This document shows positions 55,481 to 64,000 of a DNA stretch of 64,000 bases, one piece after another. Under the pieces are notes generated by a model. That model was not told the origin of the DNA. It did not search any database and saw nothing but the letters and a program-made list of their open reading frames with translations. The position numbers and the translations under genes were made by a program. The stretch covers positions 15,744,751-15,808,750 of the forward strand of contig NC_064042.1 in the NCBI RefSeq assembly GCF_932526225.1, in the 5' to 3' direction. This stretch comes from Nematostella vectensis (lineage: Eukaryota; Cnidaria; Anthozoa; Actiniaria; Edwardsiidae). Positions within the stretch are counted from its first letter, which is position 1, and each line of letters starts with the position of its first letter.

Positions 55481-55613
55481 TTTAGACTTGGCTGGTTTTT
55501 GCGCTGCGCTGAAGTACTATACTACTACTAGTAGATCTTCGCTTCGAAAAATGATACCAATGAGAAATAAACACACGCTATGACCGGCCTGGGCAAGACA
55601 TTTGAACATCTGA

Positions 55614-55960
55614 CCTGAGTATCATGCGGAATTTTTATTTTTTTCAAAGAAAATAAGGAGAGAAAAAATATTTTTTTTAATGTTATAGACAACGATTTCT
55701 CTGATTCTGCTAACGCATGGCCAAAAGCAGTTTTTGGAGTCAGCCATTACTCTGAGAACGAGCAGTCGACGGGTTAGGGTACTATATATAGCTGAACCAA
55801 TCAGCGCGTCCCATTCAAATGTCCTTTGTTTTCTTACCAATCAGGAGCCATGCCGGAATCCGGCATGAGAACATGCGATTTGAACAGTTCTTGTATCAGG
55901 ACCTTGTCTTGTTTCTCGCCGGCGCGATGGAAACATAGGAGGGCCTGATACTCAGGTTAG
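55614..55960. mobile_element. Small MITE-like element with ACCTGAGTATCA ends
   Basis: ACCTGAGTATCATGC at the left and the complement of GCCTGATACTCAGGTT at the right form short inverted ends about 345 bp apart. No target duplication confirmed. A GCCGGAATCCGGC palindrome is inside. The following stretch to 56,520 shows only AAAT-rich sequence. Confidence 0.45.
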
Positions 55961-56529
55961 GACATGTAACGAAACTATCGATAATGACTCAGGAACAAGA
56001 ACATTTTCAAACCTGTTGATTTTGTTTCAAAATATTGGTTCTGTTTCAGTTGTTGGGTAATTTTCGCTAGTGCATGAGTGCATCCGATAAATAAGTGTAC
56101 CCAATAAATATTCGGTATCTTTTAAAGGTGTTTTGAAAACTTTTGGAGTTTTCGCTGATGTCGATTGTTTTTTCCCTTACCCCAACTCTAGCCTACTTAT
56201 TTCCGTTCATTATTAGCTTAATTTCCTTTGTTGTTGGTTTTATACATACATACAGCTTTGCGGAATAATTATAAATAAATAAATAAACAGACAAACAAAT
56301 AAATAAATCTTTAGAAACGCTTATTCAAGATATTTACAACACTTATTTTTTTAAATAAATAAACAAATCCCTCAGAGTTAAGATGATGCAGAAATTGTTG
56401 TGAATTACCATAATGCTATGTAAATAAGTGAGCGGACGTTTTTTAAAAAGGTCAAATTCTTCCGCGTGACGGAGCGCGTAACAAGCAGTCTATGTATAAC
56501 AGTCTATCTATGGAAGCCTAAAGATTGCC

Positions 56530-64000
<7,471 letters not shown>

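Overview
This window is animal nuclear DNA, most probably from an anthozoan cnidarian (sea anemone or coral). The evidence is spliced immunoglobulin-superfamily exons with GT-AG introns, together with Polinton/Maverick, Penelope-like, DIRS/PAT-like and CR1/L2-like mobile elements of the kind common in cnidarians. The species cannot be fixed from the sequence alone. Nothing here is bacterial, so there are no operons or ribosome binding sites to report.

Host backbone. Two tandem paralogues of one receptor gene lie on the + strand. Copy 1 (exon 1 remnant near 5 kb, last exon ending at 26,060) has a signal-peptide exon, five Ig-domain exons, a stalk exon, a transmembrane exon and a cytoplasmic tail with YxxV/L motifs. 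Copy 2 (56.5 kb to beyond the window edge) repeats exons 1-4 and much intron sequence. Copy 1 has lost its start codon at a junction with a Penelope-like fragment, its fourth exon is split by a nested LINE insertion, and the core Trp of that exon is a stop. Copy 2 looks intact as far as it can be seen. The layout recalls cnidarian Ig-type self-recognition or immune receptor clusters, but that link is inference.

Insertions in copy 1. From left to right these are: a Penelope-like fragment; a CR1-like LINE on the - strand whose tetranucleotide tail has grown to about 1.8 kb of pure AGAT; a second LINE (+) nested inside it; a 23-bp minisatellite grown from the exon-4 splice donor; a palindromic element with a hammerhead ribozyme on each strand; and a nearly complete tyrosine-recombinase retrotransposon with A1-B1-A2-B2 split direct repeats.

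Between the two receptor genes (27-56 kb). A 24-25 bp minisatellite is followed by a GC-rich, intronless element A (about 28.3-36.7 kb). Its two gene arms converge. One encodes a decayed polymerase-like/SF1 helicase/HNH polyprotein; the other encodes a DDE integrase, small membrane proteins and a packaging-type ATPase. Next come a satellite array, an inverted-repeat element carrying a THAP gene and a P2X7-tail-like gene, and then a degraded classical Polinton (element B, about 42.4-55.1 kb) with protease, zinc-ribbon/PLA2-like protein, chromodomain integrase, BRO/VRR-NUC protein and protein-primed PolB. Element B is itself interrupted by Penelope, MITE and simple-repeat sequence.

Gene-free stretches of note. 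1,170-2,040, 3,000-3,580, 3,970-4,440, 5,070-5,830, 26,070-27,340, 44,260-47,430 and 55,970-56,520 show no coding region that I can support beyond the repeats listed. Most long ORFs in the window are translations of simple repeats.
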